NCBI RefSeq assembly: GCF_000442315.1
Contig: NZ_KE557325.1
Span: 62,001-126,000, forward strand
Reading direction: 5' to 3'
From: Rubellimicrobium thermophilum DSM 16684
Lineage (GTDB): Bacteria > Pseudomonadota > Alphaproteobacteria > Rhodobacterales > Rhodobacteraceae
DNA: 64,000 nt
The translations under genes and the position numbers were made by a program. The notes below the pieces were generated by a model. It saw only the letters and a list, made by a program, of their open reading frames with translations, made no database searches and was not told the origin of the DNA. Of this stretch, positions 30,002 to 42,598 are shown in pieces. The first letter of the stretch is position 1, and each line of letters opens with the position of its first letter.

Positions 30002-30145
30002 GAGCGCGGCTCCGGTGGGGAGGAAGGATAAGACCGACGATGTGCTCTGCCAAGACCGTGCTGCCGATTCCCGGTGCGGGGGGTGCGGCCTGTCCCGGCA
30101 GGGATCCCCCATGCGGCAGTCTGCCGCCGGGATGGCCCTGCGGCC

Positions 30146-30173
30146 TTTACAGGAGGGGCAAGAAGTATATAGA
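30146..30173 (+). promoter_or_regulatory. Candidate promoter of the iron-uptake operon
   Basis: TTTACA (30146-30151), a 16-base spacer and TATAGA (30168-30173) stand out in an AT-rich patch about 58 bases before the ATPase start. The patch GTATATAGAAACTGTC could also hold an iron-regulator site, but it matches no Fur, RirA or Irr consensus well enough to name. Confidence 0.4.
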
Positions 30174-30230
30174 AACTGTCGGGTATGGGATCGGCGGACA
30201 GGGGGCCTGATCGTGGATCGCTCTGACAGC

Positions 30231-31058
30231 ATGACCGCCGAGGCCATCCTGCAATGCCGGGATGTGGTGGCCGGCTATGGGGCCGAGCCCGTTGTCCGGG
30301 GGGTGAGCCTGCAGGCCCCGGCCGGGCGGCTGACGGCGCTGGTGGGGCCGAATGGCTGCGGCAAGTCCACGCTGCTGAAGACCATGGCGCGGGTGATCGC
30401 GCCGCGGTCCGGGCGGGTGGAGATCGACGGACAGTCCGTCCATGCCATGCCCACGCGCGCGGTGGCCCGGCGCATCGCGCTTCTGCCGCAGGGGCCGGTG
30501 GCGCCCGAGGGACTGACGGTGCGCGAGCTGGTCGCCCAGGGCCGTTATCCGCATCAGTCGCTGCTGCGGCAGTGGTCGCCGGCCGACAGCGCAGCCGTGG
30601 ACGCCGCGCTCGCCCGGACCGATCTGGGCGATCTGGCCTCCCGTCCCGTCAACAGCCTGTCGGGCGGCCAGCGACAGCGGGCCTGGATCGCCATGGTGCT
30701 GGCGCAGGACACCGACATCCTCCTGCTCGACGAACCGACGACCTTCCTCGATCTGAAGGTGCAGGTCGATCTTCTCTCGCTGTTGTCCCGGATCGCCCAT
30801 GAGGAGGGCCGGACTGTCGTCGTCGTGCTGCACGAGATCAACATGGCGGCGGCCTTTGCCGACCGGATCGCGATGATGGCCGGGGGGCGGATCCTGGCCG
30901 AGGGCCCGCCCGAGGCGGTGGTGACCCCGGACAATCTGGGCCGCGTCTTCGCCCTGGCCGCCGATGTCCTGCAGGCCCCGAGGGGCCGCCATCCTGTCTG
31001 CGTGCCGCATCGGCCGATGGCGGACGGGATCGCCTGCATCGCCGCGGCCGCGGAATGA
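30231..31058 (+). CDS. Iron-siderophore ABC transporter ATPase (FecE/FhuC type)
   Basis: A 275-residue ATP-binding subunit for ferric-siderophore import. Walker A GPNGCGKST (39-47), signature LSGGQRQRAW (about 142), Walker B ILLLDEPTTFLDL and the switch His in VVLHEINMAAAFADR are all present. It powers the two FecCD permeases encoded directly downstream; its stop overlaps the first permease ATG. The ATG at 30231 is chosen; a GTG 18 bases upstream in the same frame is possible. Confidence 0.93.
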   Translation: MTAEAILQCRDVVAGYGAEPVVRGVSLQAPAGRLTALVGPNGCGKSTLLKTMARVIAPRSGRVEIDGQSVHAMPTRAVARRIALLPQGPVAPEGLTVRELVAQGRYPHQSLLRQWSPADSAAVDAALARTDLGDLASRPVNSLSGGQRQRAWIAMVLAQDTDILLLDEPTTFLDLKVQVDLLSLLSRIAHEEGRTVVVVLHEINMAAAFADRIAMMAGGRILAEGPPEAVVTPDNLGRVFALAADVLQAPRGRHPVCVPHRPMADGIACIAAAAE

Positions 31059-32082
31059 TCCGCCTTTCCTCCCCGGTTCCCCCGGCAGGGGCGGCAACCC
31101 GCTGGGCGGGGCTGGCCCTGGGGCCGGCGCTCCTCCTGGTTCTGGGTCTTGTCTTCCTGGCCCATGTTGCGGTGGGCGCGAAATCCATTCCCCCTGCCAC
31201 GGTGATCGAGGCCCTGACAGCGCCCGACCGGGACAACTTCGATCATGTGGTGATCCGCGATCTGCGCCTGCCGCGGGCCATCCATGCCGTGGTGGTGGGG
31301 GCGGCGCTGGCGGTGGCGGGGGCCCTGATGCAGGGCGTGACGCGCAATCCCCTGGCCGAGCCCGGTCTGCTCGGGCTCATGGAGGGGGCAGCGCTGGCCG
31401 TGGTGCTGTGGATCCTCTGGCAGGGGCCGGGGGGAGCAGCGGGGCTGCCCGTCGTGGCAGCGGCCGGCGCCCTGGGCGGAGCGGCCCTGGTCTGGGCTCT
31501 GGCGAGCGCCGTTCCCGGCGGGGCACAGCCGCTGTCGCTGATCCTGTCGGGGGCGCGGTCTCGGCCTTTCTGGCGGCCTTTGTCACGCTGGCGCATCTGC
31601 TTGACGACCAGGGATTCCAGTCGCTGCGGATCTGGCTCAACGGGACGCTGGCGGGGCGCTCCCAGGAGGTCTTCCTGTGGGGGCTGCCCTGGTTCGCGGG
31701 GGGGCTGCTGCTGGCCTTTGCGATCCGGGGGCAGGTGACGGCCCTTGCCATGGGCGAGGAGGTGGCAACCGGCCTGGGCGTGGATGCCGGGCGGATCCGC
31801 ATCCTCGCGCTGGGCGCCGTGGTGGCCCTGACGGCAGCCTCGGTGGCGCTGGTCGGGCCGCTCGGCTTTGTCGGTCTCGTGATTCCCCATGCCGCGCGGC
31901 TTCTGACAGGGGCCGACTACCGGCGCATCATCCCCGTCTCGGCGGGGCTGGGGGCGATCTATCTTCTGGCTGTCGATATCGTGGCGCGTCTCGCCCTCGC
32001 GCCGGTCGAGATCGCAACAGGCCTGGTCACGGCCCTGGTGGGAGGGCCGGTCTTCATCTGGCTCGTCCGGGTGCGGCTGTGA
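31055..32082 (+). CDS. Iron-siderophore ABC permease 1 (FecCD family), frameshifted
   Basis: About 342 residues after repair, with 9-10 membrane helices of the BtuC/FecCD fold. Visible are LRLPRAIHAVVVGAALAVAG, GALMQGVTRNPLAEPGLLG and VGPLGFVGLVIPHAARLL, where the coupling helix meets the ATPase. The frame breaks at about 31548-31558 (LILSGA, then AVSAFLAAF in another frame). One missing base in GGGGGCGCGG explains it. The ATG overlaps the ATPase stop and the end overlaps the GTG of permease 2, so the order is tightly coupled. Confidence 0.9.
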
Positions 32083-33143
32083 GGGGCGGCGTCTGGCGCA
32101 TCCGCGCGGCCGGCGGCGTGCTGGCGTTCGAGACCCCGCTGCGGCCGCTGATCGTCCTGTCGGCCCTGTGCGCGGGGCTGGCGGCGACGGGCCTGATCAG
32201 CCTGCTGACCGGGAGCTATGGCCTGTCCTGGGGCGAGGCCGCGGCCCTGCTCGCCCGGCCCGAGGCCGGCAGCATGGCCTCGACCGTGATCTGGGAACTG
32301 CGCTTTCCCCGGATGCTCGTGGCGCTGATGACCGGGGCGATGCTCGCCCTCTCCGGGGCGATCCTGCAGGGGATCACGCGCAATCCCCTGGCCGATCCCT
32401 CGCTGGTGGGGGTGAGTCAGGGCGCCGCCCTGGCGGTGGTGGCGCTGATCGTCCTGTGGCCTGAGGCCCTGCCCGGCCTGCGGCCCCTGATCGCCTTCGG
32501 GGGGGCGATCATCGTCGCCGCGGCGATCCTGTCGCTGTCGCGCGGCGCAGACAGTGCGGAAAGCGGCGCCACACTGCGCTTCGTCCTCATGGGGATCGGG
32601 GTGGCCGCATTCCTGTCGGCGGTCACGGGCGCCATGCTGACCTATGGTCGCATCGAGGCAGCGCAGTCCGCCTTGGGCTGGCTGTCGGGCAGCATCCATG
32701 CCGCCGGCTGGGGCGAGGTGCGGGTCCTGGCGCTTGTCCTGCTCGCCCTGACGCCGGCGCTGATCTGGGCGGGCCGACCCATCGGCGCGCTGCAGTTCGG
32801 CCCGGCCATCGCGACGGGTCTCGGTGTGGCCGTGCCGCGCACCCGTGCCGTCCTGATCCTGCTGTCCGTCGCCCTGGCGGCGACGGCCGTTTCGGCCGTC
32901 GGGCCGCTCGGCTTTGTCGGACTGGTCGCCCCCCATGTCGCCCGCCGCCTGGCGCATGCCGGGCCGGGGCTGCACCTGGCCCTCTCCGCAGCAACCGGAG
33001 CCCTGATGGTGGGGCTGGCGGATCTCGTCGGGCGGGCCGCCTTCGCCCCCCTCCAGATCCCCGCCGGCCTGGTGACGGCGATGGTCGGGGCGCCGGCCTT
33101 TGCCCTGCTGATCCTGCGCAGTCAGGCGCGCCGCACACTCTGA
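32079..33143 (+). CDS. Iron-siderophore ABC permease 2 (FecCD family)
   Basis: A 354-residue FecCD permease that would pair with permease 1 to form a heterodimeric channel. Visible are WELRFPRMLVALMTGAMLAL, GAILQGITRNPLADPSLVGV and AVGPLGFVGLVAPHVARRL. The start is the GTG at 32079, overlapping the upstream TGA as GTGA. The frame remains open further upstream inside permease 1, but that part is a shadow. Confidence 0.92.
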   Translation: MRGGVWRIRAAGGVLAFETPLRPLIVLSALCAGLAATGLISLLTGSYGLSWGEAAALLARPEAGSMASTVIWELRFPRMLVALMTGAMLALSGAILQGITRNPLADPSLVGVSQGAALAVVALIVLWPEALPGLRPLIAFGGAIIVAAAILSLSRGADSAESGATLRFVLMGIGVAAFLSAVTGAMLTYGRIEAAQSALGWLSGSIHAAGWGEVRVLALVLLALTPALIWAGRPIGALQFGPAIATGLGVAVPRTRAVLILLSVALAATAVSAVGPLGFVGLVAPHVARRLAHAGPGLHLALSAATGALMVGLADLVGRAAFAPLQIPAGLVTAMVGAPAFALLILRSQARRTL

Positions 33144-33259
33144 GACAGCAGGGGCGGGAGCCCTTGCATATCCGACATTATCTGTCAGAAAAGAGGGCGG
33201 ACCGAGCCAGCCCTCCGCCCGCTCCGTCGCATCGTCCGGGAACCGGATCGGAGACTGTC
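33144..33259. promoter_or_regulatory. AT-rich gap before the first binding-protein gene
   Basis: 117 bases between permease 2 and the first binding protein, unusually AT-rich at 33163-33192. Read on the minus strand it contains GATAATGTCGGATATG, where one hexamer equals the GATAAT unit of the Fur box and the rest is degenerate. It may hold an iron-dependent internal promoter; the evidence is weak. Confidence 0.3.
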
Positions 33260-34261
33260 ATGCGCCCTGCTGCCTCGGCCTTGCCTTGCGCCCTGAGCCT
33301 TCTTCTGGCCGGCGCACCGGCCTTCGCCCTCGACTGCCCCGAGGGGCAGCGGCCCTTTACCGATGTCCGCGGCGAGATCTGCATCCCGGCCGATCCACAG
33401 CGCATCGTCTCGCTCCATGACATGACGGTCACGCTGCCGCTGCTCGAACTCGGCGCGCCGGTCGTGGGATCCATGGGGCGCATCGACGCGGCGGGCAACC
33501 GCTACATGCGGTCCGTCGATCTCGTGCTCGGGCTCGATTTCGAATCCGCGGGGCTGGGCTATATCGGTGCCTGGGAGGAGTTCGACTATGAGGCGGTGGC
33601 GGCGCTTGCCCCGGATCTGATCATCGGCAGCCGCTGGGATGCCGACTATGCCGAGCGGATGGGGCGGATCGCCCCTGTCGTGTTGGTGCCCGACGATCCG
33701 GCCGACGCCATGAGCCTGGCCCGCGGTGTGGCCGATGCGGGCGGCGTGCTCGACCGCTTCGAGGCCGAGATGGCACGTTATGAGGCCAATCTCGCCCGAG
33801 TCCGTGCGGCCCTGCCCGAGGCGCAGGGCATGACCTATGCCGAGGTCCAGGCCGATGGTGGAACGCTCTATGTCTTCACCAATTTCGGCGCATCGACCAA
33901 GGTGCTGCGCGATCTGGGTCTGGTTCCCAATGCGCTCACCGCGGAGCTTCTGGCGCAGGGTGTTGCCGACTATGCCGAACTGACAGCCGAGGTGCTGCCC
34001 CGGCTTGAGGCGGATGTCGTCCTTGACAGTTTCACGCTTGCCTATGGCGACAGCATGCAGTCCCCGCGCGAGCGGATGGCGGAGGTTATCCCCGGCTGGT
34101 GCGACCTGCTGCCCGCCTGTTCCGAGGACCGCTATGTCGTGCTGCCCCGGGAGCTGACCGGTATCAGTTTCCGCGAGCTCGACATGATGCTGGTGGCGAT
34201 CTCCACCAATCTCGCGCGGATCCTGCACCGCCCTTCCGCCCCTTCCGTTCCCCTGGAGTGA
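33260..34261 (+). CDS. Periplasmic iron-siderophore binding protein 1
   Basis: A 333-residue TroA/FhuD-type binding protein with a signal peptide (cleavage after APAFA, near residue 23). The mature N-terminus has an unusual Cys pair (LDCPEGQRPF and GEICIPADPQRI), and a second Cys pair lies at WCDLLPACSED, so disulfides are likely. The fold pattern IVSLHDMTVTLPLLELGAPV and ALAPDLIIGSRWD is typical. It differs strongly from the two binding proteins that follow and probably recognises another ligand or presents it to the same permease. Confidence 0.88.
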   Translation: MRPAASALPCALSLLLAGAPAFALDCPEGQRPFTDVRGEICIPADPQRIVSLHDMTVTLPLLELGAPVVGSMGRIDAAGNRYMRSVDLVLGLDFESAGLGYIGAWEEFDYEAVAALAPDLIIGSRWDADYAERMGRIAPVVLVPDDPADAMSLARGVADAGGVLDRFEAEMARYEANLARVRAALPEAQGMTYAEVQADGGTLYVFTNFGASTKVLRDLGLVPNALTAELLAQGVADYAELTAEVLPRLEADVVLDSFTLAYGDSMQSPRERMAEVIPGWCDLLPACSEDRYVVLPRELTGISFRELDMMLVAISTNLARILHRPSAPSVPLE

Positions 34262-34403
34262 CCCTGATGTCGAGATCCCTGACGGCTGTCCTGGCCCTTG
34301 TGGCGGCAGTGCCTGCCCTGGCGCAGGACTTTCCCCTGACCCTCGAGACGAAGTTCGGTCCGGTGACGATCGAGGAGCGCCCCGAGCGGGTGGCGACGCT
34401 CGA
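34245..34403 (+). repeat. Near-identical 5' segment of duplicated binding-protein genes, copy 1
   Basis: 159 bases, from the last codons of the preceding gene through the first 45 codons of this one, match 35210-35371 with only three substitutions and a 3-base insertion. The shared block includes the stop codon and spacer (CCTGGAGTGACCCTGATG). It marks a recent tandem duplication or gene conversion. Confidence 0.9.
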
Positions 34404-35226
34404 CTACGGGGGAGCAGACAACCTGCTGGCGCTGGGGATCCAGCCCCTGACGGCACGGAGCTGGTTCGGCCCCTATGAGGACGGCTTCTGGCCCTGGGCG
34501 CGGCCCCTGGTGCAGTCCGAGCCGGTGATGATCGGCGATCCGATCGACATCGAGGCCGTCGCGGCGACGGATCCGGACGTCATCCTCGCCTTCCATTCCG
34601 GCATCACGCAGGAGGATTTCGATCGCCTCTCGACCATCGCGCCGGTCGTTGCCGCCCCGCCGGGACGGGGCGATTACGAGCTCGACTGGAAGGGCCGGGC
34701 CGAGCGGGCCGCCCTGGCCACCGGACGGGAGGCGGAGGCGGCAGAGCGCATCGCCGCAATCGAGGCGCAGATCGCCGCGCTGCGGGCCGCCAATCCCGAA
34801 TGGGAAGGACGGACCTTCACCATGCTGACCATCTGGGAGGGGTCCATCGGTCTCTATACCGCGAGCGATCCGACCGTGCAGCTCCTCGCCCAGCTGGGCC
34901 TGGTGCCGCATCCGAAGGTCGTGGAGCTGTCGCCGCCCGGCGAGTTCTATCAGCAGATCTCCGAAGAGATCCTGCCCGAGCTCGATGCCGATCTCGTCGT
35001 CTGGTACGAGGCGCCGGACGACCCCGAGGTGATGGCCCTGGCCGGCCGGCAGGGGATGCGGGCCCCCGCCGAAGGGCGCGAGATCTTCCTGGCCATCGAC
35101 AACGAGGTGAACGGGGCGCTGTCCTACGGATCCCTCCTGTCGCTGCCCTATGCGCTCGAACGGCTCGCGCCGGTGATCGACGCCGCCATCGACGGCGATC
35201 CTGCCACCCCCGTTCCCCTGGAGTGA
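34267..35226 (+). CDS. Periplasmic iron-siderophore binding protein 2
   Basis: 319 residues with a signal peptide (cleavage after PALA, residue 19). Family segments are GPVTIEERPERVATLDYGGA, NLLALGIQPL, AATDPDVILAFHSGI and SLLSLPYALERLAPVIDAAI. The first about 45 residues are almost identical to binding protein 3, while the ligand-binding middle has diverged. Five bases separate it from the preceding stop. It is likely to serve the FecCD permeases encoded upstream. Confidence 0.9.
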   Translation: MSRSLTAVLALVAAVPALAQDFPLTLETKFGPVTIEERPERVATLDYGGADNLLALGIQPLTARSWFGPYEDGFWPWARPLVQSEPVMIGDPIDIEAVAATDPDVILAFHSGITQEDFDRLSTIAPVVAAPPGRGDYELDWKGRAERAALATGREAEAAERIAAIEAQIAALRAANPEWEGRTFTMLTIWEGSIGLYTASDPTVQLLAQLGLVPHPKVVELSPPGEFYQQISEEILPELDADLVVWYEAPDDPEVMALAGRQGMRAPAEGREIFLAIDNEVNGALSYGSLLSLPYALERLAPVIDAAIDGDPATPVPLE

Positions 35227-35371
35227 CCCTGATGTTGTCGAGATCCCTGACGGCTGTCCTGGCCCTTGTGGCGGCAGTGCCGGCGCTGGCGCAGGACTTT
35301 CCCCTGACCCTCGAGACGAAGTTCGGCCCGGTGACGATCGAGGAGCGCCCCGAGCGGGTGGCGACGCTCGA
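35210..35371 (+). repeat. Near-identical 5' segment of duplicated binding-protein genes, copy 2
   Basis: Second copy of the segment at 34245-34403. The extra codon TTG after the ATG gives MLSRSL instead of MSRSL. Confidence 0.9.
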
Positions 35372-36194
35372 TTTCAACGGGGCGGACAATCTGCTGGCGC
35401 TGGGCATCCAGCCTGTCGTCATCCGCCACTGGTATGGCGACTGGCCGGAGACGGTCTGGCCCTGGGCGGAGGAGGCGCTGACGACGCAGCCCGTGGTCAT
35501 CGGCTCGCCCATCGACATCGAGGCGGTGGCGGCGGCCGACCCGGATGTCATCATCGGCCTCTGGTCCGGCATCACCGAGGAGGAGTTCCGCCAGCTCAGC
35601 CTCATCGCGCCCGTCGTCGCCGTGCCGCCGGGGACAGGTGATTATGCCCTGCCCTGGGAGGAACAGGTGCGGATCATGTCCCGCGCTGTCGGGCGGGCCG
35701 AAGAGGCCGAAACGCAGATCGCGGACATCGAGGCGCGGATCGCCGGCATCCGCGAACGCCACCCCGACTGGCAGGGGCGCACAGCCACCGTGGCCTTCTT
35801 CTGGGGCGATCGGCTGGGCGTCTATGGGCCGCAGGACATCCGCGCCCAGCTTCTCCACCGGCTGGGTCTGGAGACGCCGCAGGCGGTGTCCGAAGCCGTG
35901 CCCCCGGATGCCTTCAGTGTCGATGTCTCGGCCGAACGGCCGGACCTGATCGATGCCGATGCGGTGATCTGGTTCACCGATCAGCCGCAGGAGGCCCTTC
36001 TGGCGCTGCCGATCCGCGCCGGGATGCGCGCGCCATCCGAAGGGCGCGAGATCATGGCGGACGAGATGATGGCCAGCGCCTTCAGCCATGCCACGCTGCT
36101 GTCGCTGCCCTATGCGCTCGAACGGCTCGAGCCGATGATCGCGGCCGCCATCGACGGCGATCCGGCGACGGCCGTGCCGGAGCAGGACCTCTAG
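35232..36194 (+). CDS. Periplasmic iron-siderophore binding protein 3
   Basis: 320 residues with signal peptide (cleavage after PALA, residue 20). It is a tandem paralogue of binding protein 2: same N-terminus and same C-terminal pattern (LLSLPYALERLEPMIAAAID), but with a different middle that includes HWYGDWPETVWPWAEEALTT and FFWGDRLGVYGPQDIRAQ. Divergence confined to the ligand-contact region suggests a change in ligand range. It ends the plus-strand operon. Confidence 0.9.
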   Translation: MLSRSLTAVLALVAAVPALAQDFPLTLETKFGPVTIEERPERVATLDFNGADNLLALGIQPVVIRHWYGDWPETVWPWAEEALTTQPVVIGSPIDIEAVAAADPDVIIGLWSGITEEEFRQLSLIAPVVAVPPGTGDYALPWEEQVRIMSRAVGRAEEAETQIADIEARIAGIRERHPDWQGRTATVAFFWGDRLGVYGPQDIRAQLLHRLGLETPQAVSEAVPPDAFSVDVSAERPDLIDADAVIWFTDQPQEALLALPIRAGMRAPSEGREIMADEMMASAFSHATLLSLPYALERLEPMIAAAIDGDPATAVPEQDL

Positions 36195-36216
36195 CCGGGC
36201 CTGTTCCGGGTCGCCG

Positions 36217-36243
36217 GGACCGGGTGGCTCTATCGCCCGGTCC
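36217..36243. terminator. Hairpin between convergent iron genes
   Basis: GGACCGGG (36217-36224) pairs perfectly with CCCGGTCC (36236-36243) around an 11-base loop. It lies between binding protein 3 and the converging ABC gene and may terminate both. There is no T tract. Confidence 0.4.
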
Positions 36244-36303
36244 GCCCTTGCCTGATGCCGACCCTGCCCCGGCCGATCCCTGTCGGCCGATGAGGAGCGC
36301 CCG

Positions 36304-38073
36304 TCAGGACGCGATCCGTTCGGGCGCCGACTGGGCGGCCACCAGACGGGCATAGAGACCGCCGCGGGCCATCAGCTCGGCATGGCGGCCGCGTTCGACG
36401 ATGCGCCCGCCGTCCAGCACCAGGATCTGGTCGGCCTCGCGGATCGTGGACAGGCGATGCGCGATCATCACCGTCGTCCGCCCCTGCATCAGACGGTCGA
36501 GACTGTCCTGGATCGCCCGTTCGGTCTCGCTGTCCACGGCGCTTGTCGCCTCGTCGAGGATGAGAATGGGCGCGTCCTTGAGCATCGCCCGCGCGATCGA
36601 AAGGCGCTGCTTCTGGCCCCCCGACAGCCGCACCCCGCGTTCGCCCACGATCGTGTCATAGCCCTGGGGCAGGGACAGGATGAAGTCATGCGCCCTGGCC
36701 GCCCGCGCCGCGGCCTCCACCTCGGCATCCGACGCGCCGGGGCGGCCGAAGCGGATATTCTCGCGCACGGTGTCGTTGAAGAGGAAGACATCCTGCAGCA
36801 CCATCGAGACATTCGCCCGCAGATCGGCCAGACGGATCTGCCGCAGGTCATGCCCGTCAAGCTGGACGACCCCGGCAGTCGGATCATGGAAGCGGGCGAT
36901 GAGATGGGCCAGCGTGGACTTGCCCGCCCCCGTCGCCCCGACCAGGGCCAGCGAGCGGCCAGCCGGTAGCGTCAGGTCGATCTCGTGCAGGACGCGATCA
37001 TGACCGGGATAGGAGAAGCTGACACCCCTCAGGGCGATCTCGCCCCTTGCCCGCCCGAGCGCAAGACCCTGCGGCGGATCGGCGACCTCCGGTTCATGGG
37101 CCAGCACCTCGCCGATGCGGGCGAGGCTTGCGAGGCTCTTCTGGAAGGATTCCGCCGCCCCCGCGACGCTGTGCAGCGGCAGATAGATGGCCGCGATATA
37201 GAGAACGAAGGCCACCAGATCGCCCACTGCGATCTGCCCGGCAAGGGCCATCTGCCCGCCGATCAGCACCACGGCCGCAGTGGACAGGCCGGCGGCCCCC
37301 TCCACCAGCGGTTCGAATCCGGCCATCACCTTGCGCGCATGCATCTGGGCCGAGGCCAGATCCTGCGAGGCGGCGGCAAAGCGCCGGGCTTCGGCGGTCT
37401 CGCGGTTGAAGATCTGGATCTCGCGCATGCCGGCGACCTGATCCTGGGCAAGGGCTGAGGTGCTCCCGAAGAGCCGGCCTTCGCGGTCGAAGGCCTGCTG
37501 CGCCAGACCGCCGAGCCGCCAGACCCCCCACAGCGCGAAGGGCAGGGGCAGGATCGCCAGCACCGCCAGAAGCGGCGAGATCGTCAGCAGGACGATGAAG
37601 ACGCCCAGTCCGATCAGCGTCGAGACGACGAATCCATAGACCGCATCGGCCAGAAGCGGCTCCATCTCCTCGGTATCTCGCATGATGCGGCTGACGAGAT
37701 CGCCGCTCGAGCGGGCGGCGAAATAGGCCGGAGAGAAGAGCTGCAGCCGCGCCTGCACCGCATTGCGCATGTCCCGCACGGTGGAGAAGGCGACGACATG
37801 GCTCAGATGGAACACCGCCCCCGTTGCCAGACTGCGCAGGAGGGCCACCCCCGCCAGCAGCCCGGCGACACCGGCCAGCCCGCCGGCCGAACCGCCGGCT
37901 TCGATCCGGCGGACGATCTCGCCGATCAGCCAGGGGCCGAGAAGGCCGGTGGCCGCCACCGTCAGCACCGCCAGCAGCACGGCCAGGGCGGTGCCGCGAT
38001 AGGGGCGGACGAACTGCCTCAGCAGGCGGATCCGGCCCATGCGGGCCCTTCGCGGGCGATCGGGGTTCAGCAT
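36304..38073 (-). CDS. Exporter-fold ABC transporter (fused TMD-NBD) in iron locus
   Basis: A 589-residue half transporter: six membrane helices (about residues 20-300) then an ATPase with Walker A GATGAGKST, signature VRLSGGQKQRLSI, Walker B ILILDEATSAVD and the switch His in MIAHRLSTI. Domain order and length match MsbA-type exporters, which work as dimers. In this setting it could export a siderophore or, like mycobacterial IrtAB, import a ferric siderophore. It lies 43 bases downstream of the FhuF-type reductase on the same strand, implying one operon. Confidence 0.9.
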   Translation of the reverse strand: MLNPDRPRRARMGRIRLLRQFVRPYRGTALAVLLAVLTVAATGLLGPWLIGEIVRRIEAGGSAGGLAGVAGLLAGVALLRSLATGAVFHLSHVVAFSTVRDMRNAVQARLQLFSPAYFAARSSGDLVSRIMRDTEEMEPLLADAVYGFVVSTLIGLGVFIVLLTISPLLAVLAILPLPFALWGVWRLGGLAQQAFDREGRLFGSTSALAQDQVAGMREIQIFNRETAEARRFAAASQDLASAQMHARKVMAGFEPLVEGAAGLSTAAVVLIGGQMALAGQIAVGDLVAFVLYIAAIYLPLHSVAGAAESFQKSLASLARIGEVLAHEPEVADPPQGLALGRARGEIALRGVSFSYPGHDRVLHEIDLTLPAGRSLALVGATGAGKSTLAHLIARFHDPTAGVVQLDGHDLRQIRLADLRANVSMVLQDVFLFNDTVRENIRFGRPGASDAEVEAAARAARAHDFILSLPQGYDTIVGERGVRLSGGQKQRLSIARAMLKDAPILILDEATSAVDSETERAIQDSLDRLMQGRTTVMIAHRLSTIREADQILVLDGGRIVERGRHAELMARGGLYARLVAAQSAPERIAS

Positions 38074-38116
38074 CGCACCCCCCCGCCGGCCGGACAGGCG
38101 AAGGGGACAGGCGCCG

Positions 38117-39035
38117 TCAGACTGCCGGGCATGGATCCTCCTCCGGACCGGCGGCGGCCGCTGCCGCGCGTTGCCCCTCCTGCCAGTCCTGCCAGCGCCG
38201 GATCTGTTCCTCGGGCGCCAGATGGACGCAGGTGGAGCAATAGCCGTTGCCCCCCCATGTATAGGCCCGGCAGCAGCCCCCCCGCGCGCGCCAGATCTCG
38301 CGGCTTTCGGGCAGGTTCCGGGCGGGATCGGCCGGCAGGACCAGTTCGACGATGCGCCTTTGCCGGGCGAAGAAGCGGCCGCCCTGGCGGGCCGACAGGG
38401 CCTCGGCCTCGGCCGGCAGAAGGGCGGTCCGCCCCAGGGCGCGGGCCGGCTCGATCAGGCCGAGCACGAGCCCGTCCCCCGCCAGCCGCCACAGGGCGGG
38501 GCGGGACAGGCCGCTGGCCGCGTGAAGCCCTTCGGTCAGCGGGGCGACCAGCCGGGCAAAGCTGTCCTCGAAGGCCATGCGGAAGGCGGGATCGCCGGGG
38601 CATCCGCGTCGCAGGGCCGGGCAGGGCGGCAGGAGGCGGACGGTCCAGGCCCGGCCGATCCCGCTCTGGCCCTCATGGGTCCAGTGGACATCCCGCGGCT
38701 CGAGCGCGAGGGCGCCGGGATCCGGATCCACCACCAGACCATGGAGATACAGATGGCCGAGCACGCTGCCCAGCGCCCAGCCGATCGCATCCATGAAATA
38801 GGCAGCCCCCACCTTGCGGTCTGCCCCGGGGCAATCGGCCGTCTCGCGCGTGATCTGCCGATCCAGCAGCCCGTCTTCCCCGTTGCACAGACGCAGGAAG
38901 GGGAGGGCCTCCCCGCCGGCTGGCCCGAATGCCGCCCGCGGCGACCAGATGTCCGGCGCCGGCAGACGGTCCAGGACGGATGCCAGAAGGGCCGCTTCGG
39001 CATCGGCAGCCGGAGGGAGGCAGGGGATGGCTCAT
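38117..39035 (-). CDS. FhuF-type siderophore-iron reductase (2Fe-2S), N-terminal frameshift
   Basis: About 305 residues. The C-terminus carries CCRAYTWGGNGYCSTC, the CC-x10-C-x2-C pattern that binds the [2Fe-2S] cluster of FhuF proteins, which reduce ferric siderophores in the cytoplasm to release iron. The N-terminal sequence AADAEAALLASVLDRLPAPD and LPFLRLCNGEDGLL is in the same frame as the rest, but that frame has no start codon. An ATG at 39035 in the neighbouring frame gives MSHPLPP. One extra C in the run near 39022-39025 would join them. It is the first gene of the minus-strand iron operon. Confidence 0.82.
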
Positions 39036-39093
39036 GACGGATCCCGGTTCGACGGCGCGGACGCCCCCTCCGAGGATTCGGAGTGGTCCGGGA

Positions 39094-39122
39094 TTTCTGA
39101 CTTGAATCGTAAACTATGTCAA
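39094..39122 (-). promoter_or_regulatory. Candidate promoter of the fhuF-ABC operon
   Basis: On the minus strand a perfect -35 TTGACA (39122-39117) is followed after 17 bases by CAGAAA (39099-39094), a poor -10. The surrounding 35 bases are far more AT-rich than the flanks. This would place transcription start about 50 bases before the fhuF ATG. An iron regulator site may overlap, but none can be named. Confidence 0.45.
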
Positions 39123-39165
39123 ACCATGCCGGGGCGGGCTGTCCGGTCGGCCAGCCCTGCTCCCT

Positions 39166-42491
<3,326 letters not shown>

Positions 42492-42524
42492 CGTTCTTCC
42501 CCCGTCCGGCGCAAATTGGCCGCG

Positions 42525-42552
42525 CTTATAGACGCGGGGGAAACAGGCGCAA
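42525..42552 (-). promoter_or_regulatory. Candidate carB promoter
   Basis: On the minus strand TTGCGC (42552-42547), a 16-base spacer and TATAAG (42530-42525) form a plausible housekeeping promoter, leaving a leader of about 27 bases before the carB ATG. Confidence 0.45.
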
Positions 42553-42598
42553 GCGGCCGGTGGCGCGGGGCGCGCCGGAGCGGGACGCATGGCACGGG

